DNA of 64,000 bases from Vibrio aestuarianus (GCF_012395185.1 NZ_JAAZTU010000019.1:1-64000); one strand, 5' to 3'; shown: positions 37,961 to 47,478, counted from the first letter of the stretch. Made by a program: numbers and translations. The notes: generated by a model from the letters alone, not told the origin.

Positions 37961-38170
37961 ATGAACATTAACTTTAACATTCAAAATCACACCTGGAATG
38001 CATCAATACACCAACTTAATAGCGATATTTTAACAAGACATATATTAAGCCAAGAAAAATGTATTTTAGATACTCTTCATCTCTATTTTTTATATGATGA
38101 AGCGACTCAGCAAGGTGACGTTTTAAATTCTGATAAAGAACACATCGGTTATTTTAACCTGACAAATTAA
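37961..38170 (+). CDS. Small hypothetical protein (69 aa)
   Basis: A short frame starting MNINFNIQNHTWNASIHQLN and ending DKEHIGYFNLTN. It reads as a compact alpha/beta protein with several aromatic residues. I prefer ATG 37961; an upstream in-frame start at 37922 adds 13 residues of low-complexity sequence. There is no clear ribosome-binding site. A clear stem-loop directly after the stop supports a real transcript. I do not recognise a family. It lies between the cold-shock gene and the convergent kinase operon. Confidence 0.55.
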   Translation: MNINFNIQNHTWNASIHQLNSDILTRHILSQEKCILDTLHLYFLYDEATQQGDVLNSDKEHIGYFNLTN

Positions 38171-38172
38171 CA

Positions 38173-38220
38173 CCCAAAAACTTTAATTGCCGCCATTAAA
38201 GTTATTTGGGCATTATTTTT
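38173..38220. terminator. Terminator after small gene
   Basis: CCCAAA-ACTTTAAT and ATTAAAGT-TTTGGG form a long stem with one unpaired base on each side and end in CATTATTTTT. It abuts the stop of the leftward receiver gene and may serve both strands. Confidence 0.8.
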
Positions 38221-38694
38221 CTATCTTAACCTTTCAAAAACAATATTTTGGTCAAGCTCACTCTGATATTCGGTATAATCTAAACCTTGATCAAAAATAA
38301 ACTCCGTAACTAAAGTACGAACAGCTTGAACAAGCTCTTTAGCATTCCAAGGTTTTTCGAAATAGCGCTGTATTCCTGCTGTATTAATCGCATTAATAGT
38401 ATCCGTGTGGGTTGCCTGCCCTGTTAGTAATACTTTTTTAGTTTTAGCAAATCTTGAATCTGCAGCAATTTCTGTCAGCAGTTCTACGCCGGTTTTACCC
38501 GGCATCACATGGTCAGAGATCAATACAGCGATATACTCTCCTTGTGCATCAAACTCATCCATAAGGTCCAGCACTTCATGTGCTGACTCGCAGTCCTCAA
38601 TATTTAACCAGACTGCCAACGGCTGAAGATCTTGCAAAATAGCGCTAAGCACTTCCCTTTGATCGTCGACACAAATAATATTAAGCTTCTCCAT
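38221..38694 (-). CDS. Stand-alone receiver-domain response regulator
   Basis: A 157-residue CheY-like protein. The phosphoacceptor is D61 in LISDHVMPGKTG, with the acidic pair D10/D11 in CVDDQ and the conserved Lys in YFEKPW. After the receiver domain (about 125 residues) there is only a short tail and no DNA-binding or enzymatic output. ATG 38694 starts directly at the receiver fold; the kinase stop lies 14 bases inside, so the two are translationally coupled. The kinase presumably phosphorylates it, and it then acts by protein contact. It is the last gene of a transporter-kinase-receiver operon. Confidence 0.88.
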   Translation of the reverse strand: MEKLNIICVDDQREVLSAILQDLQPLAVWLNIEDCESAHEVLDLMDEFDAQGEYIAVLISDHVMPGKTGVELLTEIAADSRFAKTKKVLLTGQATHTDTINAINTAGIQRYFEKPWNAKELVQAVRTLVTEFIFDQGLDYTEYQSELDQNIVFERLR

Positions 38695-40018
38695 AATCGC
38701 CCTCAATTGGTAACTTGATTCTAAATATTGTTCGCTCGCTATCACTTTTCAGCGCTACGTTTCCACCATAACCGGAAACAATACGTTTTACTATTGATAG
38801 CCCGAGTCCTAAGCCAAACGACAACCCACCTTTTTTTGTTGTAAAGCTAGGTTGAAATATTTTACGTCTGGTTGTTTCATCTATTTCTGGCCCATTGTTT
38901 GCAATCGTTATTAATATACGTTGCTTACTTAACCTAGTCTGTATTTCTATTTCTGGCTTATCTGTTTCAAGCATTGCATCACAAGCGTTTTTTATAAGGT
39001 TCACCCAAATCTGTACTAATTCGGTTTGTGAACCTTTAAATATAGGAAGAGATGCAGGTCTGATACGCACACTAACCCGACGCAAATCACTTTGTAATAA
39101 AGCGAGAGCTCTGTTAATGGTATCGTTAATATCGAACTCTTCTTGTTGGGTTATTTCTGTCCGCCCCAATTGTTTAACAGACTTAACGATTCCGACTGTA
39201 TGTTTAGAGGCTAAACGTAAATCATGTAAGTCTCTCCCCATTTGCCAATAACGAATAGCGAGATGGGGATTCTTTAGCCAGTGTGCCGACAAATAATCAT
39301 CAGCAACAGCTTTTGCTAAATCACGAGCAATGGCTTTGGGCAAAGCATATTTTTTTTCAAACAGAGACCCTCTTTTTCTTGCTTCGCTAGACGATACTTT
39401 TTGGCCATATAGCAAACCAAAATCAAAAAACTGGCTGGCTTCAGGATGTACTTCTTCAAGTAACTCCATGAACAAGATTTCCAAGCGTTCAGACTTACTA
39501 CTTACTACACCAATGGCATTATTAAGTTCATGGGCAATACCCGCGGCTAACTGCCCTAAAGTTGTCATTTGTTCAGCTGAATGAAGTCTTTCTAACGCTC
39601 TTTCTTTAGCTAGAGACTCCTGTGTTGCACGACGCTGTCTGCGTGAAAGCTCATTAACAATAACAGGCGTAAATTGCGCGGTAAGAGGACCAAATTCTTT
39701 TTCATCTAGCACGGTTGTTGAGCGATCAATCCACGCAAGTTCGACGTCGGTTTCGGCCATCACAGTTGACGATGCTGTCCACGTCCCAGAAAAAAAACTG
39801 TGTACACCAATAAAAGCTCCCACACTTGCGGTAAACACTTTGGTTTTTCTCTCATCCTTTTCTGAGTAGTGGCCTGAAAGTTCACCAGACCATACATAGT
39901 AAAGTCGATCGTTATAACCTTCTTGTTCAATCACAACGCTGCCCGCAGGAAGCTTGACCATTCGCTGCGGGTGGTGAAAGTAGCGCTCAATTAATGCCGT
40001 AAATTTCTGATCCGCCAT
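38681..40018 (-). CDS. Histidine kinase with N-terminal cyclic-nucleotide-binding-like domain
   Basis: A soluble 445-residue sensor kinase with no membrane helices. Residues about 10-115 form a CRP-like beta-roll (MVKLPAGSVVIEQEGYNDRLYYVWSGEL, ASVGAFIGVHSFF). A helical linker leads to the phosphoacceptor H163 in GIAHELNNAIGVV. The ATPase domain has N box LIKNACDAM, G1-type NNGPEID and G2 GLGLGLSIVKRI. ATG 40018 is chosen; the only start further upstream is a TTG at 40042 overlapping the transporter gene. It lies 8 bases after the transporter stop, so the signal is probably linked to transport or to a cytoplasmic ligand of the beta-roll. Whether cAMP binds is unknown; I see no clear cAMP phosphate-binding cassette. 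Confidence 0.88.
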   Translation of the reverse strand: MADQKFTALIERYFHHPQRMVKLPAGSVVIEQEGYNDRLYYVWSGELSGHYSEKDERKTKVFTASVGAFIGVHSFFSGTWTASSTVMAETDVELAWIDRSTTVLDEKEFGPLTAQFTPVIVNELSRRQRRATQESLAKERALERLHSAEQMTTLGQLAAGIAHELNNAIGVVSSKSERLEILFMELLEEVHPEASQFFDFGLLYGQKVSSSEARKRGSLFEKKYALPKAIARDLAKAVADDYLSAHWLKNPHLAIRYWQMGRDLHDLRLASKHTVGIVKSVKQLGRTEITQQEEFDINDTINRALALLQSDLRRVSVRIRPASLPIFKGSQTELVQIWVNLIKNACDAMLETDKPEIEIQTRLSKQRILITIANNGPEIDETTRRKIFQPSFTTKKGGLSFGLGLGLSIVKRIVSGYGGNVALKSDSERTIFRIKLPIEGDYGEA

Positions 40019-40025
40019 AACAGGT

Positions 40026-41447
40026 TTATCCAATATGACCAACGGTATGTAAAATCCACACCATCAAGAAACTAAGCAATACACCAACGATGCCAAGAAT
40101 AACGCCGACTTTGGCCATTTGGTTGCTTTGTACATGGCCGGTTGCATGAGCTAGTGCATTAGGAGGGGTGCTAATGGGAAGTGACATTCCCAATGAAGCG
40201 GCGAATGTAACAACAAGAATCAAGGTGATCTCTCCACCAAGTGGTGTCAGTGATGCCATAGAAGCCCCTAATGCTGCCATAATCGGCATCAACAAGTTTG
40301 CTGTTGCAGTATGAGACATAAAGTTGGCCATAGTCAGACACAAGAATGCCGCACCAAATAAAACAACGTAAGGTGAAAACTGATCAAATGGTATGCTGTT
40401 AACCATCAGTTGCGCTAAACCCGTTTTATCAAGCGCCAAGCCTAAAGCGATACCACCGGAAACTAACCACAAAACATCCCAGGAAATCCGTTTTAAATCT
40501 TCTTTATTGATAATACCTGTTAGCGAAAAGATAGCGACAGGTATCAAGGCTACAGTATAAGAATTCATGCCATGGGTTGAACCCATAAGCCAAAGTACAA
40601 TGGTTAAGGCAAAGGTGATGTAAACCATAATCGCTTTCGGCGTTTTTAGAAACTTTCCTTTAATCGTTAATTCGATATGTTGCTGCTCAGCCTTGAACAT
40701 TGATCCAATTAGAAACCACGCTAATGCCATCATAATAATGACAAACGGCACACCAAATGCCATCCACTCACCAAACGTGATTAAATTTTCGCCAACAAGA
40801 TATTTAAGCGCAATAGCGTTAGGCGGTGTACCTATCGGGGTTCCGATCCCACCTATATTAGCCGCGACAGGAATACATAAAGCAAAAGCAATTCGACCCG
40901 GATCTTTGGGACCAAATACAGCTATCACCGGTGTTAGTATCGATAACATCATAGCGGTGGTCGCGGTATTGGACATAAACATCGAAAAAATTCCGGTGAT
41001 CAGCATCAGACCTAACATCACATACTTAGGATTATGACCAAAGGGTTTAAGCAACACGCGGGCAAGGTTTACATCCAAGCGATATTTTGTTGCTGCCATA
41101 GCCAGAAAAAAGCCGCCTAAAAACAGCATGATGATAGGGCTGGCAAAGGTCGCCATTATTTCATTGTATTTCAACAAACCTCCGAAATGGGGCTGCCCTT
41201 CCTCTAGACGGAAAAACCATATGCCTTTATCAGATAGCATCAGCAACTCTAACACGATCACCACAACAGAAGTGGCATAAATAGGAATAGGTTCAAATAC
41301 CCAACAAAGTGCGGCAAGTAAAAATATAGCAATCACTCGTTGCTGAATGATCGTCAACCCATCAAATGGAAACGCCGATACCGGCAGCATTAAAATGACC
41401 AATGGAATAAGGATTGGGAGAATAAATTTTAAGTAAGGACGTACCAT
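40026..41447 (-). CDS. DASS/SLC13-family anion:sodium symporter
   Basis: A 473-residue inner-membrane transporter of the divalent anion:sodium symporter family (VcINDY-like), importing dicarboxylates such as succinate or related anions. About 11-12 helices are visible. The two sodium/substrate hairpin motifs are FMSNTATTAMML (about residues 157-168) and MSHTATANLLMP (about 378-389); the second has His where SNT is usual. AGGAAGAG precedes the ATG. It is the first gene of an operon with a histidine kinase and a receiver, suggesting nutrient-linked signalling. Confidence 0.9.
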   Translation of the reverse strand: MVRPYLKFILPILIPLVILMLPVSAFPFDGLTIIQQRVIAIFLLAALCWVFEPIPIYATSVVVIVLELLMLSDKGIWFFRLEEGQPHFGGLLKYNEIMATFASPIIMLFLGGFFLAMAATKYRLDVNLARVLLKPFGHNPKYVMLGLMLITGIFSMFMSNTATTAMMLSILTPVIAVFGPKDPGRIAFALCIPVAANIGGIGTPIGTPPNAIALKYLVGENLITFGEWMAFGVPFVIIMMALAWFLIGSMFKAEQQHIELTIKGKFLKTPKAIMVYITFALTIVLWLMGSTHGMNSYTVALIPVAIFSLTGIINKEDLKRISWDVLWLVSGGIALGLALDKTGLAQLMVNSIPFDQFSPYVVLFGAAFLCLTMANFMSHTATANLLMPIMAALGASMASLTPLGGEITLILVVTFAASLGMSLPISTPPNALAHATGHVQSNQMAKVGVILGIVGVLLSFLMVWILHTVGHIG

Positions 41448-41859
41448 ATAAAACTCTTCCTGAGTATTGATTTATATACGAAAATTGTAGCGAGGCCCAA
41501 TTTCGAACTGCGTCCCATTATGTGGTATTCGAACAATGCAAAGTTTGGCTTTAGATCAATGAATAAAGATTACGCGCGAAACAATTGTGAATAATGTGTG
41601 CTAGGTTGCAAATTACACATTCATCCTCAGCACAGGTTTACAATCAATTACTGAGTATTTAGCCACAATAAATTAACAACAAATTAATAATAATTATTTT
41701 TAACATCGAAAACATCTACTAATCTAATAGCATAAACGTCGTTTATTTATTAATGGCATGATATCATGCGCGACTTTCAGGATTTAGATCACATTGTCGT
41801 TAAATGGATGTTGCTCGCTTTGGCGGTTTTAGGCAATACGAATCAAAGGTAACTCATTC
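41448..41859. other. 412-bp AT-rich divergent promoter region
   Basis: It separates the leftward transporter operon from the rightward chemoreceptor. A short palindrome ATGATATCAT sits at about 41758-41767. A 28-codon frame from 41766 ends just before the chemoreceptor and has no supporting signal. No other gene is seen. Confidence 0.5.
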
Positions 41860-43491
41860 ATGTTCTTACGAAATTTTTCCATTGGCAAAAAAATTGCGCT
41901 GGCTTTTAGCATCATCGCTATTATCAACTTAGGTTTCGGATTATTCCTTATCAACGAACTAGGAAAAGTTAAGAATGAATTACTTAACTATACAGACGAT
42001 ACCCTTCCTGCGCTGCAGAATGTTGATAGCATCAAAGACAAAATGTCTTATTGGCGTCGTACCCAATTTTCCGTTTTACTTCTAAAAGACCCAGCAGAAG
42101 TAAGACAAACTCTTAATCGCAATGAACAGGTTCGTAAAGAGATCGAATCGAGTTTAGAAGCGTATGGCAAAACCGTTTGGCCGGGTGAAGAAGAACAAGC
42201 CTTTAGACGCTTGATGTCTGGTTGGAATGATTACACGTCGACGATGGAAAAATTCAATACCGCAATGATGGCAGCAGATAGTGATACGGCATATCCACTA
42301 TTAGCCAACTCGTTGACTCGTTTTCAAGGTATTGAATCAGATATGGACTCTGTCATCGCTATTTTACAAAAAGCGATGGATAAAAACCGCGATACTATTT
42401 TAGCGTCCGTAACGAATTTAAACACCACCGCTATCATCAGTAATATTGCGATTTTTGCGTTTATGTTTTTAATGACTCTGATTTTGACTCGTCTAATTTG
42501 TGGTCCTCTGAAAATTGTTGTAGACCAAGCTAATGCTATCGCAGAAGGTAACTTAGCTAATCAGATAGATCGCGATGCTATTGGAAACGACGAGTTGGGT
42601 GATCTTGCCGACGCTTCCGAAAAAATGCAGAACAACCTACGTCAATTAATTGAAGAAATTATCGCAGCAGTAACTCAATTGAGCAGTGCCGTCGAAGAAA
42701 TGACTCAAATATCGGATTTATCAGCGAAAGGCATGAAAGAACAGCAGTATCAAGTTACACAAGTTGCTACCGCGATGACACAAATGAAAGCTGCTGTTGG
42801 TGATGTTGCGCGTAATACTGAAGATTCAGCATCACAAGCCATGGATGCAAACGCTAAAGCTCAAGAAGGTGCTCAAGATAATGCAGATATGGTTCAATCT
42901 ATTCAGCAAGTAGCTACAATTATTACTCAAACGGGCGAAACAGTGTCAGATCTTGAGAAGCAGTCTACACAAATTAATGTCGTGCTTGATGTAATCCGCA
43001 ATATTGCAGAACAAACCAACTTATTAGCTCTCAATGCTGCCATTGAAGCGGCTCGAGCAGGAGAATCCGGCCGAGGGTTTGCGGTAGTTGCTGATGAAGT
43101 TCGCACCCTTGCAGGTAGAACTCAAGCTTCTACAGGAGAAATTACGACCATCATCGAGAAATTACAATCGATGGCCAAACAAGCCAAAGAAGCAACGGAG
43201 AACTCTCGCGCCAGTATCGAGACTTGTGTGACTCAAGGTAGCCATTCGCAACAGTTAATGCTCTCCATCGAAAAATCGATTGCCCAGATTGCTGATATGG
43301 GAACCCAAATCGCAAGTGCGTGCAGTGAACAGGATTCTGTTGCCGACGAATTGAGTCGAAATATTGAAAATATCCACGTGGCTTCGCAAGAAGTGGCGGA
43401 AGGTTCTGAGCAAACCGCACAAGCGTGTAAGGAACTCAGCCAACTATCTGTGACACTTCAAGATGCAATGGGGCGTTTCAAGCTTCACTAA
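41860..43491 (+). CDS. Methyl-accepting chemotaxis protein (4-helix-bundle sensor)
   Basis: Transmembrane chemoreceptor of 543 residues. TM1 is at about residues 11-30, followed by a periplasmic four-helix-bundle ligand domain ([27 protein letters not shown]...), TM2 at about 190-212, HAMP ([16 protein letters not shown]) and a long signalling coiled coil. The hairpin tip [43 protein letters not shown] binds CheA/CheW. There is no C-terminal NWETF-type tether for CheR. The ligand is unknown. Its neighbours, the racemase gene directly downstream and the DASS transporter upstream, suggest an amino acid or organic acid. Confidence 0.93.
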   Translation: MFLRNFSIGKKIALAFSIIAIINLGFGLFLINELGKVKNELLNYTDDTLPALQNVDSIKDKMSYWRRTQFSVLLLKDPAEVRQTLNRNEQVRKEIESSLEAYGKTVWPGEEEQAFRRLMSGWNDYTSTMEKFNTAMMAADSDTAYPLLANSLTRFQGIESDMDSVIAILQKAMDKNRDTILASVTNLNTTAIISNIAIFAFMFLMTLILTRLICGPLKIVVDQANAIAEGNLANQIDRDAIGNDELGDLADASEKMQNNLRQLIEEIIAAVTQLSSAVEEMTQISDLSAKGMKEQQYQVTQVATAMTQMKAAVGDVARNTEDSASQAMDANAKAQEGAQDNADMVQSIQQVATIITQTGETVSDLEKQSTQINVVLDVIRNIAEQTNLLALNAAIEAARAGESGRGFAVVADEVRTLAGRTQASTGEITTIIEKLQSMAKQAKEATENSRASIETCVTQGSHSQQLMLSIEKSIAQIADMGTQIASACSEQDSVADELSRNIENIHVASQEVAEGSEQTAQACKELSQLSVTLQDAMGRFKLH

Positions 43492-43509
43492 TTACAACCT
43501 TACCAATAC

Positions 43510-43534
43510 AGAAAGCCCCAGGTTGGGGCTTTCT
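43510..43534 (+). terminator. Terminator between chemoreceptor and racemase
   Basis: AGAAAGCCCC and GGGGCTTTCT form a 10-bp stem with a short loop, 25 bases before the racemase start. A TATAAT at 43543-43548 follows at once. Confidence 0.8.
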
Positions 43535-43558
43535 AGTTTCTATATAATGGGAGATTCA

Positions 43559-44782
43559 ATGAACTTAAAAGCTTCTTTTCTCACACTTTCTGTTGCTATG
43601 GCTTTACCTTCTTTTACTGCTTCATCTGCACCTTTAAGCCTAAGTTCACAACAGCCATCGGTTCAAGACATTCAGCAGTCCAACTCTTGGCTTGAAATCG
43701 ATCTCGGCCAGTTTAAACAAAATATTGAACAATTTAAAAGCCACATCAATACGGGTACTAAAATATGCGCCGTAATGAAGGCTGATGCTTATGGGAATGG
43801 TATACGAGGTTTAATGCCAACCATTCTTGCTCAAGAAATTCCATGTATTGCGATTACAAGTAATGGAGAAGCAAGAGCTGTCCGAGAAAGTGGTTTTAAA
43901 GGCCAGTTGCTCCGAGTTCGTTCTGCTAGCCTAGATGAAATCGCACAGAGCATAGAATTAGATATTGAAGAGCTTATCGGTAGCCAAGTTCAAGCTGCGC
44001 AACTGGCTCAGTTGAGTCAACAGAAAGGTAAAATTCTGAAAGTACATTTGGCATTAAATGATGGTGGCATGGGACGTAATGGCATAGATATGTCAACCGA
44101 AGCCGGAAAACAAGAAGCCGTCGAAATCGCCACCCAAGACGGTATTAAAATTGTTGGGATAATGACCCACTTTCCAAACTACAATGCTGACGAAATACGT
44201 AGCAAATTAGCCAGCTTTAATACCCATTCAGCTTGGTTAATTGAGCAAGCTAAGCTCAAACGTAGTGAACTGATTTTACACGTTGCTAATTCATACACCG
44301 CTCTAAATGTTCCTGAAGCCCAACTCGATATGGTTCGTCCTGGCGGTGTGTTTTATGGTGATCTGCCTACTAATCCTGAATATCCATCAATTATTTCATT
44401 TAAAACGCGCATTGCCTCACTTCATCATTTACCACAAGGCAGCACTGTAGGATACGACAGTACTTACCGAGTGACGAGAGATAGTGTCTTAGCTAATTTA
44501 CCCGTAGGTTACTCTGATGGTTATCCACGAAAAATGGGGAATCGCAGTGATGTATTGGTTAACGGACAGCGAGCTCCAGTTATTGGGGTAACCTCGATGA
44601 ACACCACGTTAGTTGATGTTACGAATATAAAAGGGATACTACCAAATCAAGACGTCACTCTGTTTGGCAAGCAGAAGCAAGAGCGAATTACCGTTACTGA
44701 AATGGAAGAAAATGCCGAACTAATTTTCCCTGAACTGTATACCATTTGGGGAACGGCTAACCCACGTTTTTACGTAAAATAA
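43559..44782 (+). CDS. bsr: Periplasmic broad-spectrum amino-acid racemase (Bsr)
   Basis: PLP-dependent racemase of the alanine-racemase fold. The 407-residue protein carries a signal peptide ([24 protein letters not shown]). It closely resembles V. cholerae BsrV, which makes D-Met, D-Leu and other non-canonical D-amino acids in the periplasm in stationary phase. The PLP lysine is in [11 protein letters not shown] (about residue 74) and the catalytic Tyr in [16 protein letters not shown]-type [21 protein letters not shown] and VGVTSMNT follow. ATG 43559 fits the signal peptide and has GGGAGA nine bases upstream. In V. cholerae the gene also lies beside a chemoreceptor. The D-amino acids probably tune cell-wall synthesis. 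Confidence 0.94.
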   Translation: MNLKASFLTLSVAMALPSFTASSAPLSLSSQQPSVQDIQQSNSWLEIDLGQFKQNIEQFKSHINTGTKICAVMKADAYGNGIRGLMPTILAQEIPCIAITSNGEARAVRESGFKGQLLRVRSASLDEIAQSIELDIEELIGSQVQAAQLAQLSQQKGKILKVHLALNDGGMGRNGIDMSTEAGKQEAVEIATQDGIKIVGIMTHFPNYNADEIRSKLASFNTHSAWLIEQAKLKRSELILHVANSYTALNVPEAQLDMVRPGGVFYGDLPTNPEYPSIISFKTRIASLHHLPQGSTVGYDSTYRVTRDSVLANLPVGYSDGYPRKMGNRSDVLVNGQRAPVIGVTSMNTTLVDVTNIKGILPNQDVTLFGKQKQERITVTEMEENAELIFPELYTIWGTANPRFYVK

Positions 44783-44790
44783 TATTAAGT

Positions 44791-44820
44791 TCACCGTGAG
44801 ACTCTAAGCTCTCACGGTGA
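44791..44820. repeat. Inverted repeat after racemase
   Basis: TCACCGTGAG and CTCACGGTGA form a perfect 10-bp stem with a 10-base loop 8 bases after the racemase stop. No T-run follows, so it may stabilise the mRNA end or be a factor-dependent terminator. Confidence 0.6.
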
Positions 44821-44927
44821 CTGTATAACAAAATAACTTCCTCCAATTTTCTCTATTACCGAATATATAAACCAACATATTTTTCGGGCATAATCGCCGC
44901 ATTCCCATACTGAGTTGAGCGCACATC

Positions 44928-45779
44928 TTGCCAATCAAATCTCCTATACTACTCGCCATACTGTCATTATTTTTAGCGATGACGACGATTCAGTCTGGTG
45001 CATCTCTCGCAAAACAACTTTTTCCGATAGTAGGCCCTGGTGGCACTATAGCATTGAGGGTTGGTTTATCTGCTTTGATATTAGTGTTAATTTTTCGTCC
45101 GTGGCGCTTAACGCTTTCTCTTACCCAATGGCGATCGATGTTTATTTATGGGGCCAGCTTAGGTGGAATGCAACTGATGTTCTATTTCGCAATTGAGCGC
45201 ATTCCTTTAGGCATTGGTGTTGCACTTGAGTTTTCAGGACCACTGCTAATTGCACTACTCTCGTCAAAACGGAAACGCGATTTTATTTGGGTCACATTGG
45301 CTATTTTAGGGATCATCTTCTTATTACCGGACTTAACCGGTGTTGATGCTCTTGACCCGATTGGTGTTATGTTAGCGCTTGCAGCCGGAGGTTGCTGGGC
45401 TTTGTATATTTGGTTCGGGCAACGAGCAGGCAGTGTCGGCTCGGGTGGTGCAACGGTTGCAATAGGCATGAGTATTGCTGCCTTATTTGCTTTTCCCATT
45501 GGCGTGTCATTAGCCGAGGCCTCTATTTGGAACTGGTCGATATTACCCATGGCATTGTTAGTCGCCATACTATCCAGTGCCTTACCCTATTGTCTTGAAA
45601 TGGTTGCCTTGAATCGGCTGACTACTCAGCACTTTAGTGTCATGATGAGTTTAGAGCCTGCAATCGCCGCTCTGGCTGGTTTGTTGATTTTGCATGAACA
45701 GCTCAATGTGAATCAATGGCTAGCAATAACCATGATCATTACCGCTTCAATGGGGAGCACCTTGTCAACCAAGAAATAG
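44928..45779 (+). CDS. rhtA: RhtA-like EamA-family exporter
   Basis: Inner-membrane DMT-family exporter of 283 residues with about ten helices, resembling E. coli RhtA, which exports threonine and homoserine. Shared features include TIQSGASLAKQLFP near the start, WRLTLSLTQW, the long YGASLGGMQLMFYFAIERIPLGIGVALEFSGPL block and ILSSALPYCLEMVALNRL. The start is TTG 44928; alignment with RhtA supports it because no ATG lies earlier in frame. It is monocistronic, with a strong terminator behind. The next gene is convergent. The actual export substrate could differ; nearness to the racemase is suggestive but not proof. Confidence 0.87.
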   Translation: MPIKSPILLAILSLFLAMTTIQSGASLAKQLFPIVGPGGTIALRVGLSALILVLIFRPWRLTLSLTQWRSMFIYGASLGGMQLMFYFAIERIPLGIGVALEFSGPLLIALLSSKRKRDFIWVTLAILGIIFLLPDLTGVDALDPIGVMLALAAGGCWALYIWFGQRAGSVGSGGATVAIGMSIAALFAFPIGVSLAEASIWNWSILPMALLVAILSSALPYCLEMVALNRLTTQHFSVMMSLEPAIAALAGLLILHEQLNVNQWLAITMIITASMGSTLSTKK

Positions 45780-45797
45780 CTCACAATGCCTATCACC

Positions 45798-45825
45798 AAA
45801 AAAGCAGCCGAGGCTGCTTTTTTTT
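45798..45825. terminator. Bidirectional terminator
   Basis: AAAAAAGCAGCC and GGCTGCTTTTTTT pair perfectly around a 3-base loop between two convergent genes. Confidence 0.93.
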
Positions 45826-45826
45826 A

Positions 45827-46300
45827 TCATTTTCTATTACCGAGTTTAACTTGGCCGTTTGAATTAAACCACAATGCTTGTGAACGTCGTCGACCTAGTA
45901 AGATAGGGCCATCGTCGTAGAATAAAAAATTCTTCCAATGTTTCTTAAATGTGACCCACTTGGTTTCAATCACATTGTATTTTTCATAACAAAAGTACAC
46001 TGTTACATCATCTTGCCAATCAATATGGTCTAAAATGAGCTGCGGCATACTTTCATCATCACTTTCCCATTCACTCATCCAACTGGTATTGTTTGTCCAG
46101 CTATCTTTTTTACAAGGCCAATCTTGAGAACTGAGTCGCTCAGAATCAGGGCTTTGTGCGCTAATATTTTCAATCCAAAATTGGGCAGATCTAGCCTGAG
46201 ACATTGGCTTTATTTGAGCCAAATCTTGCTCTGAAACTGGCATTGAGTTGTGTGTGAAAATCCATTTTCTTTGGTATTGGTCCAAAGGCAAATAAGACAT
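45827..46300 (-). CDS. Conserved hypothetical protein (DUF2947-like)
   Basis: A 157-residue cytoplasmic acidic protein rich in Trp (WPCKKDSWTNNTSWMSEWESDDES at about residues 61-84) followed by a beta-rich half (VTVYFCYEKYNVIETKWVTFKKHWKNFLF) and a basic GRRRSQALWF segment. From memory it resembles DUF2947 of gammaproteobacteria, length about 150; I am only moderately sure of that number. AAGGA sits six bases before the ATG, and the gene lies 9 bases after the HD-hydrolase stop, so it is probably the last gene of the tyrR-rimJ-HD cluster. No function is known. Confidence 0.7.
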   Translation of the reverse strand: MSYLPLDQYQRKWIFTHNSMPVSEQDLAQIKPMSQARSAQFWIENISAQSPDSERLSSQDWPCKKDSWTNNTSWMSEWESDDESMPQLILDHIDWQDDVTVYFCYEKYNVIETKWVTFKKHWKNFLFYDDGPILLGRRRSQALWFNSNGQVKLGNRK

Positions 46301-46309
46301 TGAATTTCC

Positions 46310-46900
46310 TTAAGGTTTTAACCAACCATTTAAGGTTGCTTGTTCTATCATTTGCTGTGCATGTTGCCACAGCGCATGTGAACCGTCATCAATACGACAA
46401 TTCACGGTTAATGCTTGTTGACGTGTTACGCCATGTTCAAGCCAACTTTGGCCTTGATTATGAAAATTAAGCAACATGGGGATAATGCGATCTAACGCTT
46501 TGGCAAATAGAGCTTCTGCCGATTGTGCGGCTTCAAACTCTAACCAAACAGCAAGTAGTTCATCACCTTGTTCCTTGGGTAACAAAGCAAATAATCGCTG
46601 CGCGGCTTTTAACTCATTTTCTTCTTGCTCTGCCGAGGCCACCACATCATAAACAAAGGTATCGCCTGCATCAATTTCAACAATATCGTGCAGCAATAAC
46701 ATTTTAATGACTTTTGCTATATCAACGGGTTGGTTTGAATGTTCTTCCATCAAAACAGCCATTAGAGCAACATGCCAGCTGTGTTCAGCGCTATTTTCTA
46801 ATCGACCATCAGCACATCTTACTCGAGTACGTCTTAAAACCGATTTTAATCGATCTAGCTCCATCACAAGCTCAAGCTGTTGCCCTAAGCGTGGATCCAT
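46310..46900 (-). CDS. HD-domain hydrolase (YfbR/5'-nucleotidase-like)
   Basis: A 196-residue HD-superfamily phosphohydrolase. Metal ligands are visible: H in ENSAEHSWHVA (about residues 36-46), HD in LLLHDIVEIDAGDTF (about 73-87), and a later D in LDRIIPMLLNFHNQ (about 138). This set fits HD_3/YfbR-like deoxynucleoside 5'-monophosphatases, but substrate is inferred only. ATG 46900 overlaps the stop of rimJ by one base and has GGAGAG upstream; the longer frame to 46915 starts inside that ribosome-binding site. It belongs to the one-base-overlap chain tyrR-rimJ-HD. Confidence 0.85.
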   Translation of the reverse strand: MDPRLGQQLELVMELDRLKSVLRRTRVRCADGRLENSAEHSWHVALMAVLMEEHSNQPVDIAKVIKMLLLHDIVEIDAGDTFVYDVVASAEQEENELKAAQRLFALLPKEQGDELLAVWLEFEAAQSAEALFAKALDRIIPMLLNFHNQGQSWLEHGVTRQQALTVNCRIDDGSHALWQHAQQMIEQATLNGWLKP

Positions 46901-47478
46901 TAATCTGCTCTCCAATCTGGATTAATCAAAGCGGTGAGATTATGGTCTTCCCATTTGCCATTTATCAGCAAATAGTTTTTTGCATAACCTTCTTTTTGGA
47001 AGCCCATTTTCATTAAAACCGCTTCACTGCGTTTATTAGATGGCATATACCCAGCCATGATTCGATGCATATTCTGTACGTTAAACATATAGTCACATGC
47101 CATACGCAGTGAACGCCCCATAATACCTTTACCTTGAGCATGTTCAGCCAGTGAATACCCTAAATTGCAAGCGTGAAATGGGAAACGCGACATGTTACTA
47201 AACGAAATGGTTCCAAGCATCTCGTTATTGACTTTATCGATAATCAGCAAGTAATAGCCAAGTTGCATTTTGTGCAGCTCATGCAGTTTGATCAGCTTTT
47301 GACGCCAACCATTCACGTCAAAGAATGCCGCTTCCCTTTTCGGCTCCCAAGGACGAAGATGTGCTCTGTTCGCATTAAAATAACTGACAATCATATCAGC
47401 ATCGCCGGGTTGAGCAGTTCTTAGCACAATGTCCTCGTCCACTTCATAGACTTGTGCAACCGTACTATGAGAGTGCAT
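46900..47478 (-). CDS. rimJ: Ribosomal-protein N-acetyltransferase RimJ (GNAT)
   Basis: GNAT acetyltransferase of 192 residues, RimJ type; the E. coli enzyme acetylates the N-terminus of ribosomal protein S5. Family features are LRTAQPGDADMIVSYFNANRAHLRPWEP at the start, the acetyl-CoA loop GYSLAEHAQGKGIMGRSL (Q/R-x-x-G-x-G/A form) and HRIMAGYMPSNKRSEAVLMKMGFQKEG. The ATG overlaps the tyrR stop by one base and its stop overlaps the HD gene start by one base, so the three are translated as a chain. Confidence 0.92.
   Translation of the reverse strand: MHSHSTVAQVYEVDEDIVLRTAQPGDADMIVSYFNANRAHLRPWEPKREAAFFDVNGWRQKLIKLHELHKMQLGYYLLIIDKVNNEMLGTISFSNMSRFPFHACNLGYSLAEHAQGKGIMGRSLRMACDYMFNVQNMHRIMAGYMPSNKRSEAVLMKMGFQKEGYAKNYLLINGKWEDHNLTALINPDWRAD

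Noticed and set aside
41766..41852. 28-codon frame just upstream of the first chemoreceptor
   Set aside because: No ribosome-binding site and no reason to expect a leader peptide.
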